Below are positions 63,385 to 64,000 of a stretch of DNA of 64,000 nt, one piece after another. The position numbers and the translations under genes are program-made. Numbering within the stretch: the stretch's first letter is position 1; each line of letters opens with the position of its first letter. The stretch is taken from positions 310,001-374,000 of the forward strand of contig JAKNDB010000076.1 in NCBI GenBank assembly GCA_024305405.1, read 5' to 3'. Origin of the DNA: Dirofilaria immitis (lineage: Eukaryota; Nematoda; Chromadorea; Rhabditida; Onchocercidae). The notes beneath the pieces were generated by a model, which saw only the letters and a list, made by a program, of their open reading frames with translations, was not told the origin of the DNA and did no database searches.

Positions 63385-64000
63385 CTGCAAAATTACGTCC
63401 TTTTGATCTTCATGATGATGTTAGTAACAAAGACAGATTAAAAGTACAATTGTAAAATTAGTTTCGAATTAAAAAACACGTGCATGAACCTTCAAAAGTT
63501 AAATTAAAAAAACAACTTAAGTTTGTCAATCAGTGAACCTTCATATTCCTTAAAAGAAATTTTTTTGAACTTCATTTTAATAAACATACTAAAAACACTT
63601 GAACTGAAAAAATGAATACGAGTGCTTAGTATTTACTTAGTGGACGAGTTTTTTAAAGTTACAAAAAAAGCTCTTTGTGAAGAATGTGAGAAATCGTTAA
63701 TAAAAATGTGAAAAGTCATTAATTAATATAATAAGAAAGTCTTCAATTTTTTTCTAACTAATCGTGCTACTTATTGTATTACACCAATCATTTCATGCTA
63801 TACTTACAAATTCCTCCTACAGTTCTATACTGGTACTAACATACACTATCGTAAAAAAAATTTTTTCCTCTTATGGATAGACAATTAAGAAACCTTGAAA
63901 ATTCAAAAGCGCATGTCGAATTATTTTCCACTGCTATTATTAGAATTACTGTTTTTTTGTAAAACTGAGAAAAAAAGTCCATTTGGATTTTTTTATTTTT
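63385..64000 (-). other. MYRF intron sequence (upstream exon not found)
   Basis: The acceptor at 63,385 (TTTTGCAG on the minus strand) requires an upstream exon ending in phase 2. I could not identify one confidently in the last 615 nt; a short candidate with a GTAAGT donor at about 63,807 is too weak to call. Confidence 0.5.

Overview
This is a nuclear genomic window from a nematode: very AT-rich, intron-dense, with short conserved exons bounded by GT...AG (acceptors usually TTTTCAG, TTTGCAG or TTTTAG) and AATAAA signals close behind stop codons. Every recognisable protein is closest to nematode families as I remember them. Gene structure and base composition suggest a spirurid/filarial-type (clade III) parasite, but the species cannot be fixed from the sequence alone.

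Layout. (1) 1-13,290, plus strand: the last 34 exons of rme-8 (DNAJC13), an endosomal J-domain co-chaperone; its 5' part lies outside the window. (2) 15,192-15,889, plus: a two-exon gene for a small secreted or anchored protein I do not recognise. (3) 16,501-20,879, plus: a six-exon, cysteine-rich, saposin-like secreted protein. (4) 20,909-29,020: a gene-free stretch holding only degenerate repeats and hairpins. (5) 29,156-35,434, minus: a four-exon EMX/ems-class homeobox gene, probably ceh-2. (6) 35,435-43,580: a second gene-poor stretch with triplet minisatellites, AT runs and inverted repeats. (7) 43,581-50,323, minus: a 12-exon alpha-type nicotinic acetylcholine receptor subunit, best match unc-38. 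(8) 53,206 to past 63,384, minus: at least 15 exons of the membrane-bound, self-cleaving transcription factor MYRF (myrf-1/pqn-47 type), open at its 5' end.

The genes do not form a pathway or operon. They are an endosomal trafficking factor, two secreted proteins, a developmental homeobox regulator, an ion-channel subunit and a developmental transcription factor. From memory, rme-8, ceh-2 and unc-38 all lie on C. elegans chromosome I, so part of the grouping may be old linkage.

The most important point for a reader is technical. The three conserved genes rme-8, unc-38 and MYRF are each broken by single-base losses, 11 in all, nearly all in A or T runs. Exon phases on both sides fit only if one base is missing at each site. 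A twelfth break lies in a CAA/CAG tract of MYRF. These look like uncorrected read or consensus errors rather than pseudogenes, and any automatic gene model here will be fragmented. I found no tRNA, rRNA, CRISPR array, transposase, viral or bacterial insert, and no convincing new biological system. The less ordinary signals are a signal peptide written by a microsatellite, a 32-nt perfect palindrome, and several diverged minisatellites in introns and gene deserts.
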